Shown piece by piece: positions 1 through 7,418 of a stretch of 25,473 nucleotides of DNA. How positions within the stretch are numbered: position 1 is the stretch's first letter; each line of letters starts with the position of its first letter. Position numbers and translations under genes: made by a program. The notes under the pieces are model-generated. The model saw nothing but the letters and a program-made list of their open reading frames with translations, made no database searches and was not told where the DNA came from. This DNA comes from a virus. The stretch covers positions 1 to 25,473 of IMG/VR virus record IMGVR_UViG_3300044972_002353; one strand, written 5' to 3'.

Positions 1-215
1 GAAGAATGTCCAATAATAATCTGGAGTTCCGTATAGTTTATTCGATATGATGTCGGGTCTATCTCCATCCATAATTTGATAGAACTCATACGTCGTATTA
101 TCGCTAAGTGCCGGAAGATCAGCCTGAACAAATCGAAAAATATCTGTAATCGTAGTATCGAATCCCGAATCCAGGAAATTATACGTTACTTTTGGAAATT
201 GTCTAAAGAATGACA
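1..215 (-). CDS. 53: Baseplate wedge protein gp53-like (partial, N-terminal 71 residues)
   Basis: Only the N-terminus lies in the window; the gene runs off the left edge. The ATG at 213-215 begins MSFFRQFPKVTY. The visible part ends with RPDIISNKLYGTPDYYWTFF, the conserved stretch of T4 gp53 (and of the LysM-containing or GPW-type wedge family) where a Tyr/Trp-rich segment follows 'KLYG'. In T4, gp53 holds adjacent baseplate wedges together around the hub. It lies 6 bp downstream of the tail-tube cap gene on the same strand and probably shares that gene's late promoter. No Shine-Dalgarno sequence is visible. I am confident of the family, but not of anything about the missing C-terminus. Confidence 0.85.
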
Positions 216-221
216 TAAGAA

Positions 222-1016
222 TTAGCCCAGATTGGTTTTGTCATTATATTTTGATCCGCGCAATGCCATAATTTCTTGGCGATTGAGTGGCTTGGTTTCT
301 TCGAATCCAAGAGTAATGTCTACTTCTAATGGACTACCGTCATCATGGAAAATGTTCGTGGAAGAATTGAATGTGGTGGAAAACTCTTTTAGATATGACT
401 CATAGATTCCTGGAATATATTGATTGTCATTGCCATCTCCGTCATAGAAACTAATAGCCCAGGTAGGAGGATACTTTAGGATGACGTCAGTACCTTCTGG
501 ATACATGTAATTCTGAAATAGTTCGCATATTCTTTTAATAGCATCAGTGTCCTCTTTCCGCTTGCCCACCATTTTAAACTGAAATTGGAAATTTCTGACA
601 TTACTGTTCTGGAATGTGGTACGAGTATTAGGGGCAACAACCTGTTTTGTGGCATAGTCGATCACATTGGCCACATCATCCTGTTTCATTTTTCGAGCAG
701 CAATACTTGCTACTGCTGCTGCATTCATATTCGTCGATTTCTTAATGACGTCTTCCGTCATAGCACCAATAGCATTTCCGGTCTTTCGAGCAACGCCGCT
801 GCCCTTTGGTGAGTTTGCTGCAGCGGAAAGTGCCTTGGCTCCAATATCTCCTAGAAGACCGAGGTTAATAGAACTGTAATTTATCGAATCGCTAAACGTA
901 AGTCCGGCCGGGATTGGCAGATAGATGAATTCCGGTTGAGTAGTTGGCCAAAAAGCCATAAACGACCAACCTTTCTGGGATTCTCTAAGTTCTAGTGGAA
1001 ATACGTGAATAGGCAT
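222..1016 (-). CDS. Baseplate tail-tube cap protein, gp48/gp54 family
   Basis: This protein of about 264 residues resembles the T4 tail-tube assembly family (gp48, gp54), which caps the hub and starts tail-tube polymerisation. The diagnostic part is the C-terminal half: a segment beginning NFQFQFKMVGKRKEDTDAIK, then YPEGTDVILKYPPTWAISFY, then a beta-rich end with VDITLGFEETKPLNRQEI, as in gp48 (strand, '...NGNFNGLAIAP..TLEITMREI.TLNR'). The frame is open further upstream to an ATG at 1049, but a late promoter lies at 1031-1038, downstream of that ATG. The start at 1016 (MPIHVFPLELRE) therefore fits better. gp53 follows directly. Whether it is gp48 or gp54 cannot be settled here. Confidence 0.75.
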   Translation of the reverse strand: MPIHVFPLELRESQKGWSFMAFWPTTQPEFIYLPIPAGLTFSDSINYSSINLGLLGDIGAKALSAAANSPKGSGVARKTGNAIGAMTEDVIKKSTNMNAAAVASIAARKMKQDDVANVIDYATKQVVAPNTRTTFQNSNVRNFQFQFKMVGKRKEDTDAIKRICELFQNYMYPEGTDVILKYPPTWAISFYDGDGNDNQYIPGIYESYLKEFSTTFNSSTNIFHDDGSPLEVDITLGFEETKPLNRQEIMALRGSKYNDKTNLG

Positions 1017-1030
1017 AAATACAATGTTAC

Positions 1031-1038
1031 TATTTATA
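1031..1038 (-). promoter_or_regulatory. T4-type late promoter for the tail-tube cap and gp53 genes
   Basis: Read on the minus strand this is an exact TATAAATA, the T4 late promoter recognised by sigma gp55 with coactivator gp33 and the sliding clamp. With the usual 5-nt spacing, transcription starts near 1025, giving a leader of about 9 nt before the ATG at 1016. The promoter lies within the short gap between divergent genes, 10 bp from the gp4 start. Confidence 0.8.
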
Positions 1039-1047
1039 CCATTCCCC

Positions 1048-1488
1048 ATGACTTATAAAGGACGTTTCACCCCGCAGAATCCAGCAAAATATAACGGAAA
1101 CATTCATGACATTGTGTATCGTTCGTTATGGGAGAGACAGCTATTTAAATGGCTAGACGAGAATCCGGTAATTGCAAAATGGGCATCCGAAGAGACGGTA
1201 GTACCATATAGATGTAGAACGGATAATAGAATGCATCGGTATTTTGTTGATGTTAAGTTTATAACCACTGACAATAGAACATACTTGGTTGAAGTAAAAC
1301 CAGCAAAGGAGACTAAACCACCCAAGAATCCTGGCAGAAAGACGAGAAGATATATTACCGAGGTGATGACGTATGCAAAGAATACCTCTAAATGGGAGGC
1401 TGCGAATGAGTATGCCAAAGATAGGGGATGGACGTTTGAAATATGGGATGAGAACATTCTGCGTTCCATGGGGATTAAGATACTCTAG
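1048..1488 (+). CDS. 4: Head completion nuclease, gp4-like
   Basis: The protein has 146 residues from the ATG at 1048 (MTYKGRFTPQNPAKYNG). T4 gp4 (also called gp50/65) is needed to complete filled heads and has a TnsA/PD-(D/E)XK-type nuclease fold. The catalytic pattern is visible: E29 in SLWER, D68 in FVDVKF, then E82-V-K84 in LVEVKP. The frame extends 8 codons upstream to an ATG at 1024, but MTYKGRF matches the family start. Its ATG overlaps the frame of the divergent gene's alternative start. It is followed 7 bp later by a late promoter and then the possible gp2. T4 keeps genes 2, 4 and 53 together, which agrees with this neighbourhood. Confidence 0.88.
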   Translation: MTYKGRFTPQNPAKYNGNIHDIVYRSLWERQLFKWLDENPVIAKWASEETVVPYRCRTDNRMHRYFVDVKFITTDNRTYLVEVKPAKETKPPKNPGRKTRRYITEVMTYAKNTSKWEAANEYAKDRGWTFEIWDENILRSMGIKIL

Positions 1489-1495
1489 AAAATGT

Positions 1496-1503
1496 TATAA
1501 ATA
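1496..1503 (+). promoter_or_regulatory. T4-type late promoter for the plus-strand tail gene cluster
   Basis: Exact TATAAATA located between the gp4 stop and the next gene. With the normal T4 late spacing the +1 is at 1509, one base before the ATG at 1510. The alternative in-frame GTG at 1504 would lie upstream of the transcript start. The predicted mRNA is therefore leaderless or nearly so. Confidence 0.8.
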
Positions 1504-1509
1504 GTGGCA

Positions 1510-2109
1510 ATGGCATCACTCTTCAACACGCTAAAATCTGAGCTAAACTCAAAAGGATACGAGACTCGTTCCAGAGAAGCTAAAGCATGGTTTACCGAGA
1601 GGGTCAAAGAACTCAATGGACGGATTAATCGAAAGACTCTTCTCAATGATGAGGCTCTCAAAAGTCGTTCAAAGCCTATCTTTGGCCATATGTTCATGTT
1701 TGCGTATGATCCTAAGTTCAAAGAGGAACTACCATACTACGACAGATTCCCATTGGTTATTGCCCTGCAACCTGCAGAAGGCGGATTCCTGGGACTCAAT
1801 CTTCACTATCTCCGTCCCGATATTCGCTCATTATTCCTGGATAAATTGATGGCCACGATGCCGAATAAGGATAACCTGGATGAAAAATCTAAATTGAAAC
1901 TGCGTTACGAATTGCTTGCTGGAGTTCGTCGGTTTCGTTATTTCTCGCCCTGCCTAAAACACTATCTGAATGGCCATATCAAGTCACGCATTGCTCAGGT
2001 ATATGCTCCGGATTGGGAAACAGCCATCTTCTTGCCAATCGAACAGTTCTCAAAGGCTAATAAGACAAAGGTCTGGAAAGAATCTCAGAAAATCTATCAG
2101 ACTCCATAA
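1510..2109 (+). CDS. Conserved T4-superfamily head/tail protein, possibly DNA end protector gp2
   Basis: This protein has 199 residues from the ATG at 1510. It is soluble, with no signal or membrane segment. The central part includes FGHMFMFAYDPKFKEELPYY, DRFPLVIALQP, and GFLGLNLHYLRPDIRS, followed by a basic region (RYFSPCLKHYLNGHIKSRIA) and DWETAIFLPIEQF. I recall this pattern from marine T4-like phages, where such proteins are often labelled DNA end protector (gp2), the protein that shields packaged DNA ends from RecBCD. The adjacency to gp4 and gp53 mirrors the T4 order 2-4-53. The family is likely conserved, but the gp2 name is tentative. Its stop overlaps the next ATG (TAATG). Confidence 0.55.
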   Translation: MASLFNTLKSELNSKGYETRSREAKAWFTERVKELNGRINRKTLLNDEALKSRSKPIFGHMFMFAYDPKFKEELPYYDRFPLVIALQPAEGGFLGLNLHYLRPDIRSLFLDKLMATMPNKDNLDEKSKLKLRYELLAGVRRFRYFSPCLKHYLNGHIKSRIAQVYAPDWETAIFLPIEQFSKANKTKVWKESQKIYQTP

Positions 2110-2669
2110 TGAACATCGATGATCTAAAATCAGTTATTTCGAATCGTAAAGGACTTGCTCCGGCAAATAGATTTGAAATTCATGTAACTCCTCCAGCAGG
2201 ACTGGGAATTGACACTCGCGATTTTTCGGTTCTATGTGAAAGCTGCAGTCTTCCTGGTCGTCAGATCACCACGATTGATTATCAGATTCTTCAGCAATCC
2301 TACAAGATCCCAAGTGGATTTGTCAATGAGGATGTAACATTCACGTTCCTGCTCACCAATGACTTTTACGTTAAGAAAGTGTTTGAAACCTGGGCCAGTG
2401 CGGTTGTTGATTTCGAAAATTATAAGGTGAAATACAGCAATAATTATTACGGGGAAATCAGCATTAAGCAACTGCATCGTGCTGATCGATATCAGGTCAG
2501 CGATGATAATGTTAATTCCCTTAAAGAAGCTGTAAGCTACGAAACAGTGCTGCACAACGCATTCCCATATTCACTCGGAGCTATTTCTCTGGATAACAAC
2601 TCTGAAAACACAATTCAGAAATTGACCGTGACAGTTGCCTATGAGAATTTTGAAAATATAACTAAATAA
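2109..2669 (+). CDS. Tail tube protein, gp19 family
   Basis: This 186-residue protein fits the size and pattern of the T4 gp19 tail-tube family, which stacks as hexameric rings to form the inner tube. Recognisable parts are the N-terminal N-R-F-E-I-H-V strand, the family motif LCESCSLPGRQITTIDYQ, the PSGFVNEDVTFTFLLTNDFY strand pair, and the terminal segment that starts with IQKLTVTVAYENFE. The TAATG overlap with the preceding gene suggests coupled translation. It sits directly before gp26 rather than next to a sheath gene, so it could be a gp19 paralogue used in the baseplate-proximal tube instead of the main tube subunit. Confidence 0.75.
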   Translation: MNIDDLKSVISNRKGLAPANRFEIHVTPPAGLGIDTRDFSVLCESCSLPGRQITTIDYQILQQSYKIPSGFVNEDVTFTFLLTNDFYVKKVFETWASAVVDFENYKVKYSNNYYGEISIKQLHRADRYQVSDDNVNSLKEAVSYETVLHNAFPYSLGAISLDNNSENTIQKLTVTVAYENFENITK

Positions 2670-2677
2670 CCATTATT

Positions 2678-3385
2678 ATGTCATTACCCAAACTTGAATC
2701 ACCAAAATATGAAGCCAAACTTCCTTCTACTGGAAAGAAGTTTACGTACCGTCCATACCTAGTTAAAGAGGAAAAGATCCTTATGCTAGCAATGGAGTCT
2801 GGAGAAACAAAGCAGATCATGCAGGCAGTGAAGGATGCAATCACAAGTTGTACCTTTGGAAAGGTCAATCCTGACGATATTGCAGTATTCGACCTTGAGT
2901 ATATCTTCATGAAACTGCGATCCAAGTCGGTTGGAGAAGTTTCAAAGGTAAACGTAACCTGCGAAAAATGCGAAAAGAAGACCACAGTTGAAGTCAACCT
3001 TGAAGAGATTGACGTGGATATGAAAGAAGCTCCAGCTACAAAGATTAAACTCACTGATAAGATTGGCGTCATCATGCGCTGGCCCAAGGTTGATATGATC
3101 GCGGAGATTGCAGATAAGACTCCTGAACAGCAAAAGGAAGCAGCATTCGACATCATTACGGAATGTATCGAGTCAATCTATGACGACAAGAAGGTCTATC
3201 CAACCAGCGAGTCGACGAAAGAAGAAAGACTGGAATTCATTGAGTCATTGAACCAAACACAATTTAAACTACTTCAGAACTTTATCGAAAATATGCCCAA
3301 ATTAGAGCATAAGATCGATTTTGCATGTGAACACTGCAAGGCCGAAAACTCCGTTACGGTCAAAGGATTGAAGAATTTTTTCTAA
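2678..3385 (+). CDS. 26: Baseplate hub assembly protein, gp26-like, with two CxxC pairs
   Basis: This 235-residue protein resembles the T4 baseplate protein family that includes gp26 (a hub assembly factor). The N-terminal part contains the family pattern YRPYLVKEEKILMLAMESG and a following FGKVNPDDIAVFDLEYIFMK helix region. Two cysteine pairs, C95/C98 (CEKC) and C217/C220 (CEHC), could bind one metal ion; this is inference. The gene ends ...KNFF-stop exactly at a slippery T-TTT-TTC heptamer, and the -1 frame is open for another 67 codons. Location just before the tape measure matches tail assembly chaperone genes of many tailed phages, which use a frameshift in the same place. Confidence 0.78.
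   Translation: MSLPKLESPKYEAKLPSTGKKFTYRPYLVKEEKILMLAMESGETKQIMQAVKDAITSCTFGKVNPDDIAVFDLEYIFMKLRSKSVGEVSKVNVTCEKCEKKTTVEVNLEEIDVDMKEAPATKIKLTDKIGVIMRWPKVDMIAEIADKTPEQQKEAAFDIITECIESIYDDKKVYPTSESTKEERLEFIESLNQTQFKLLQNFIENMPKLEHKIDFACEHCKAENSVTVKGLKNFF
3376..3382 (+). promoter_or_regulatory. Candidate -1 programmed ribosomal frameshift site
   Basis: The last two sense codons of the gp26-like gene plus one upstream base form T-TTT-TTC (the X-XXY-YYZ pattern), followed at once by the stop TAA at 3383-3385. Slippage by -1 re-pairs both tRNAs on TTT-TTT and continues into the open frame 3382-3585. I see no obvious downstream stimulatory stem-loop. The adjacent stop codon may itself favour pausing. 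Confidence 0.6.
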
Positions 3386-3585
3386 TAGCCCTCTCACACG
3401 ATAATCTAGCGAACCATTACCAGACCAACTTCGCCATGATGCAGCACCACAAATATAGCCTATCAGAGCTTGATTCTATGATGCCTTGGGAGAGGGAGAT
3501 CTACGTTGCAATGCTGGTTAATCACGTAAAAGAAGAAAACGAAAGAGCAAAGAAACGTACATCTCGAAAGGGAGTCACCTACTAA
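3382..3585 (+). CDS. gp51-like C-terminal extension of the gp26-like protein, read in the -1 frame
   Basis: This frame encodes 67 residues running LIALSHDNLANHYQTNFAMM..., then YSLSELDSMMPWEREIYVAM and a basic C-terminus ending RKGVTY. The pattern of a short helical module with 'L..MPWER.IYV.ML' looks like the second half of tail-assembly chaperones. It has no start codon at its 5' end; internal ATGs lie at 3436 and 3439, without a Shine-Dalgarno sequence. I therefore favour production as a frameshift fusion with the gp26-like protein (total about 300 residues). An independent 49-residue product from 3436 cannot be excluded. It ends one base before the tape-measure ATG. Confidence 0.6.
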   Translation, partial: LIALSHDNLANHYQTNFAMMQHHKYSLSELDSMMPWEREIYVAMLVNHVKEENERAKKRTSRKGVTY

Positions 3586-3586
3586 C

Positions 3587-5746
3587 ATGGCCGAATCAAA
3601 CGACAACAAGTCCACCTCAGAACTTTCAGAGGTAATCTCTCAGCTCGCTATTAGCAATAAACTGTTAGGGACACTTATTACTAATACCGAGGTGGGCACT
3701 CTTGCTGCGATTGAAAATATCGGTAATGTAATTGATCCAAAGATCTTTGAAGGAATTACTAAAGAACTCCAGAACATTTATGGAGCACTGTGCATTGAGG
3801 TGACAGGTTCGATTAATGAGGCAACTGTCGTACTTGATACGATGAATAAGCGTGTGGCAATTATCATGGAAGATATTGCCCATATGGCTTTAGTATTAAG
3901 CGAAACTGCGGAAGAAAACCAGAAATTTGTAAAGAGCGATAGCAAAAAGTCGGATAAGTTAGAAAAGAATACCAAAGCCATTTCAGATATTGATACTGAA
4001 GAAAAGGACCTTACGAAAAAGGTTTCAAATGATAGCGCCAGACAGCTAGAACACCTATTGTCAGTTCTTAAATCTGCAGGAGAAGGCAGTAAAAAGTTTG
4101 GTCAAAAGTCAATTGATCAGTTCAAGTCAATCATTGAGCTTCTTAAAGACGGTGAAAAGAAAGCCACCGTCAATAGCTTACTTTGGAATAAGACATCCCA
4201 GGAAACTTCTGCTAGAATTGGCAAGCAGCTTGGTGATATGTTCAAGAAGACTGATGATATTCGTAAAGAAGAAAAGGCTGAAGTGTCAAAAGAAATGCAG
4301 CTTGAACTGGACTTTGGCAAGGATGTTAAAGATACTAAAAAGTTAGAAGAGCAGCAGCTTAAAATTGATAAGGATCAATTAAAGGCAACTATTAGCGCTG
4401 ATAAAAAATCTGCAATTTCTGCCGAAGATCAAAGCCAGGCAGGTAAGCAGATGCAGCTTCAAGGACTAGAAGATAAGATGGAATCAAAGGCTCCTGGCAA
4501 GAGTAAGACCAGCGCTAAATTTGAAAAGGTTGGCGCAATGGAAGTTGGTTCAGTGATGCAAAAGGCATTGGGCTGGATTGGTGGATTCGTAGAAACCGTT
4601 ATGGGAGTAATAGAAGTTATTACGACCATTGGCACTGTTGTTGCAAATCTATTTTGGCCAATTGCTGCAGCAATTGCAATCATTGTGGCTATCACAGATT
4701 TCATTAGTGGATTTATTGATGGATTCAAGGATACGGAAGGAACTCTAGGTGATAAGATTATTGGTGGAATTAAACAAGGCCTCTTAACGGTTCTTGACGA
4801 TCTACTGTACCTTATTGTCGATCTTCCAAAGAAGTTGCTATCCGGATTAATGAGTATGCTTGGATTTGAAGATGCGGCAAAGGCAATTAGTGATTTTGAT
4901 CTTACTGGAATCATCAAAGATTTATTTGGTAAAGCGTTTGATTTTGTGGTTGGATTTTGGAAGAACATTATTCAAATGCCCATGGATATTGCCATGAATC
5001 TATACAAGCAACTTACTAATATGTTTTCAGGTTCTGCTGGTGAAATTGCTGAAAAGATCGGCGTATTTCTATTAGACATATTTCTCATACCACAAACACT
5101 TCTGAAGAATCTTGCAGCATGGGTTCTGGATAAATTCGGATTTACAGATATTGCAGCAAAGCTAAAGGAGATCGATATTGGTCGGATGATCATGGATGGA
5201 CTTTTAAGTGCCGTGAATATGATCCAGGATTTCTTTTCAGGTGCATTTGAAGGTGTAAAGAATCTATGGGAAAAGGTTAAGAATTTTGATCTTATTGCAT
5301 CCCTCAAAGAAGGTCTTGCTGGAGTAATTAAAACCCTGCTGCAACCATTACCATTCTCGGATAAAATTATCAAGAAGGCGTTCTCTATCCTTGGTATTGA
5401 GGATAGCGGTGGTGGAGATTCGGCAAAGCCCGAGTCTGCTTCAAAAGATAGTGCCACATCCTCCGAAGTAACTCCCGCTGATACTCAATCTGGAGCCATG
5501 GTAAGTGCACCAGAAAACAAGATTTCATCCCTAGAAACTCCTAACAATTCTGGGGCAACTATGAATGCTATGCAGTCTGATACTCAGGATGCCAACTCTG
5601 CGGCCCAGGATGCACCGGTGGTCGTTCCTGGTGGCTCTGGTGCCGGTGGAGGCACTAGCAATACCACTGTAAGTTCAGTCAGCTATGCAAGCAATAACGT
5701 CCCTGACCGGACCGCATGGCAGATGTCTCCTGCGTTTGGTTTCTAA
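3587..5746 (+). CDS. Tail tape-measure protein (gp29-like)
   Basis: This 719-residue protein is the largest in the virion block. Residues 1-310 are predominantly charged helix and coiled coil. Residues 325-380 are strongly hydrophobic (an IGGFVETVMGVIEVITTIGT-type stretch, then WPIAAAIAIIVAITDFISGF). Residues 380-620 carry repeated amphipathic helices rich in I/L/F/G, and the C-terminal 100 residues are a low-complexity Ser/Ala/Gly/Thr tail ending WQMSPAFGF. This layout, and the position after the gp26/gp51-like pair, is typical of tape measures, which set tail length and leave through the tube at DNA injection. T4 gp29 has 590 residues, so a slightly longer tail is expected if length scales. 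Sequence similarity to gp29 itself is not evident to me. Confidence 0.65.
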   Translation: MAESNDNKSTSELSEVISQLAISNKLLGTLITNTEVGTLAAIENIGNVIDPKIFEGITKELQNIYGALCIEVTGSINEATVVLDTMNKRVAIIMEDIAHMALVLSETAEENQKFVKSDSKKSDKLEKNTKAISDIDTEEKDLTKKVSNDSARQLEHLLSVLKSAGEGSKKFGQKSIDQFKSIIELLKDGEKKATVNSLLWNKTSQETSARIGKQLGDMFKKTDDIRKEEKAEVSKEMQLELDFGKDVKDTKKLEEQQLKIDKDQLKATISADKKSAISAEDQSQAGKQMQLQGLEDKMESKAPGKSKTSAKFEKVGAMEVGSVMQKALGWIGGFVETVMGVIEVITTIGTVVANLFWPIAAAIAIIVAITDFISGFIDGFKDTEGTLGDKIIGGIKQGLLTVLDDLLYLIVDLPKKLLSGLMSMLGFEDAAKAISDFDLTGIIKDLFGKAFDFVVGFWKNIIQMPMDIAMNLYKQLTNMFSGSAGEIAEKIGVFLLDIFLIPQTLLKNLAAWVLDKFGFTDIAAKLKEIDIGRMIMDGLLSAVNMIQDFFSGAFEGVKNLWEKVKNFDLIASLKEGLAGVIKTLLQPLPFSDKIIKKAFSILGIEDSGGGDSAKPESASKDSATSSEVTPADTQSGAMVSAPENKISSLETPNNSGATMNAMQSDTQDANSAAQDAPVVVPGGSGAGGGTSNTTVSSVSYASNNVPDRTAWQMSPAFGF

Positions 5747-5781
5747 AAAAGAAGGGCCGCCCCGGTAAAGGAGCGGCCCTT
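5745..5781 (-). terminator. Intrinsic terminator downstream of gp32
   Basis: The inverted repeat AAGGGCCGC (5752-5760) / GCGGCCCTT (5773-5781) forms a 9-bp GC-rich stem with a 12-nt loop. On the minus strand the stem is followed by TCTTTTTT (to 5745). It sits between the convergent tape-measure and gp32 genes. The plus-strand exit lacks a T-run, so it should be efficient for the minus-strand gp32 transcript; a block to plus-strand readthrough is possible but weaker. Confidence 0.85.
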
Positions 5782-5812
5782 GCCATGATATAATAGATGA
5801 TTTCAGGTAGGA

Positions 5813-6748
5813 TTAGTCTTCCTTTGCAAGCTTTGCAAAGTAGCTAAGGGTATCATCCTCTTTTCCTTCGTCATCGTCACTGCCTGCCTCAACAGGCTTA
5901 AATGATTCCCTCTGCGGTGCTGCTGCAGGAGTTGCGGCATACCGAGGAGCAGAAGCAGTGGTATCAAGCTCAACCGATTCAGCGGTTGAAAGAACTTGAC
6001 CTTCTTCACCCAGGACTTCAAGAAGCTTACGCTTCAATTCATCATAGGACTTGTAATTCTTTGCATCAGTGAATTCCTTCAGCTGATTCAATTGATTATA
6101 GGTCTGTTCAAGCTTTGCTTCATCACCACCAAAGAGGGGTGAAATCGAAGCGAATTCGGATTTGTCATAGTTACGGTAACCTTCGACATTACGAATCTTC
6201 AGTTTGAAATCCGCACCAGCCCAGAAGTCAAATGGATTGACTGGCTTTTCATCTTGGAAAGATGGCTGCATAAGATCCAGCATCTTGTCAAAGATTTTCT
6301 TACCGAACTTGTAAAGGAAAATCTTTCCATCATTTGCAGGGTTGGCTGGATCAGAGATTACCAAAATGTTTGTGACATAGTGGAGACGGCGCTTACGTGA
6401 ACGTACGAGATCTTGATCTTCCTGACGTCCAGTTGCCCAGAGTTTAGTATTCAGCTCGCCAACAGGATCAGGCTGGCCGATCGATGTGAGAGAATTTTCG
6501 ATGTACCAACGACCGCTTGGGCCTTTGAAGCCATGGTCCCAATAACGGACCCATGGAAGTTCTTCACCTTTTGGGGTGGGAAGGAAACGAATAACGGCAT
6601 AACCATTACCCGCCTTGTCTACGACTGGTGACCAGAAACGATCATCGTTATAGGATTTCTTCTCTTGGCTTCCTCCAACTTTTTGGGCCTGGGCGGTAAG
6701 CTTAGTGATTTCGTTTGCACGATTCTTTTTGAGATCTGCGAATGACAT
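5813..6748 (-). CDS. 32: Single-stranded DNA-binding protein gp32-like, lacking the zinc cysteines
   Basis: This 311-residue protein matches T4 gp32, the cooperative ssDNA-binding protein of the replisome. Conserved segments are DKAGNGYAVIRFLPTPKGE, H72-GFK..GRWYIE, VTNILVISDPANPANDGKIF, YKFGKKIFDKM, and the FDFWAGADFKLKIRNVEGYR block of the OB-fold core. The N-terminal basic segment (LKKNRANE) stands where T4 has its cooperativity motif, and the acidic C-terminus (SDDDEGKEDDTLSYFAKLAK) is the usual protein-interaction tail. T4 gp32 binds zinc through one His and three Cys; here the His remains, but the protein contains no cysteine at all. No clear promoter is visible in the 49-bp gap upstream. 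The gene order 33-59-32 is as in T4. Confidence 0.93.
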   Translation of the reverse strand: MSFADLKKNRANEITKLTAQAQKVGGSQEKKSYNDDRFWSPVVDKAGNGYAVIRFLPTPKGEELPWVRYWDHGFKGPSGRWYIENSLTSIGQPDPVGELNTKLWATGRQEDQDLVRSRKRRLHYVTNILVISDPANPANDGKIFLYKFGKKIFDKMLDLMQPSFQDEKPVNPFDFWAGADFKLKIRNVEGYRNYDKSEFASISPLFGGDEAKLEQTYNQLNQLKEFTDAKNYKSYDELKRKLLEVLGEEGQVLSTAESVELDTTASAPRYAATPAAAPQRESFKPVEAGSDDDEGKEDDTLSYFAKLAKED

Positions 6749-6797
6749 AGTATTTTTAGTATTGAGGTTGTATGAGTAACGTATATGATAGTATCAC

Positions 6798-7418
6798 TTA
6801 TTCCCTATTTGTAAACCCTAAAAGCACGATTTCTCGCAACTTTTTTATGTCTACTTTCTGTTTGAGGAATGGCTTGAACTTCAGAACTTTCTTGGAAAAC
6901 TCGGGCCATAGAATGGTCTCCGTAATCTTTGAGCGTTTCATAAAGCCCACCATAATGTCGAGAACTACCAAGGTTTCAAGCTCAATAGTTTTGTCCATCA
7001 CCAATGTGGCAATTCGTGGATGAGCTCCATTCTCAGACTTGAATAAGTCATCGAATGAAAGCCCACTACCCTTACATTGCCCCACCAGTCTGTCTACTTG
7101 ATCCCCAAAGAAATAACTCATCGATTCTATCCTTTTCAGATAGAACTTGTAGTTATCCTCTGCAGACTGTTCGACTAGATTGCCCGCCCAGCACTTACTC
7201 GTATCCAAGGATGCGAAGTTTGCGACCAGGAAGTCAATCAAAATCTGTTTGTCAGGATACTTCTTGGCCAATTTAGCAAAGAAGTATTTGTCCTTACGTT
7301 GAAAGAACGACTTCTGAGTTGCAGAAGTCTTAAAACTGTATTTGATCGCGTCATAAGAATCGCTCTCAAAATGTAGTTTGATACTATTATATATCAGGTA
7401 GGCGTCCCAGGGCTGCAT
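6798..7418 (-). CDS. 59: Helicase loader gp59-like
   Basis: This 206-residue protein has the size and pattern of T4 gp59 (217 residues), which loads the gp41 helicase onto gp32-coated forks. The shared N-terminal features are 'YLIYNSIKLHF..DSYDAIKYSFK' and 'QRKDKYFFAKLAKKYPDKQI', equivalent to QKRRDKYFFQKLSEKY in T4. The middle has the 'LVANFAS' and 'FYLKRIESMSYFFGDQVDRL' helices, and the C-terminal part has 'ETLVVLDIMVGF'. It overlaps the end of the upstream gene by 25 bp, suggesting coupled translation, and is 49 bp upstream of gp32, its functional partner. Confidence 0.85.
   Translation of the reverse strand: MQPWDAYLIYNSIKLHFESDSYDAIKYSFKTSATQKSFFQRKDKYFFAKLAKKYPDKQILIDFLVANFASLDTSKCWAGNLVEQSAEDNYKFYLKRIESMSYFFGDQVDRLVGQCKGSGLSFDDLFKSENGAHPRIATLVMDKTIELETLVVLDIMVGFMKRSKITETILWPEFSKKVLKFKPFLKQKVDIKKLREIVLLGFTNRE

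Noticed and set aside
1024-1047. Upstream ATG at 1024 as gp4 start
   Set aside because: The start at 1048 gives the family N-terminus; the eight extra residues (MLLFIPFP) are unlike gp4 and overlap the opposing promoter.
4459-5457. Long open frames on the minus strand opposite the tape-measure gene
   Set aside because: They are antisense shadows of a strongly biased plus-strand gene, without a recognisable product.
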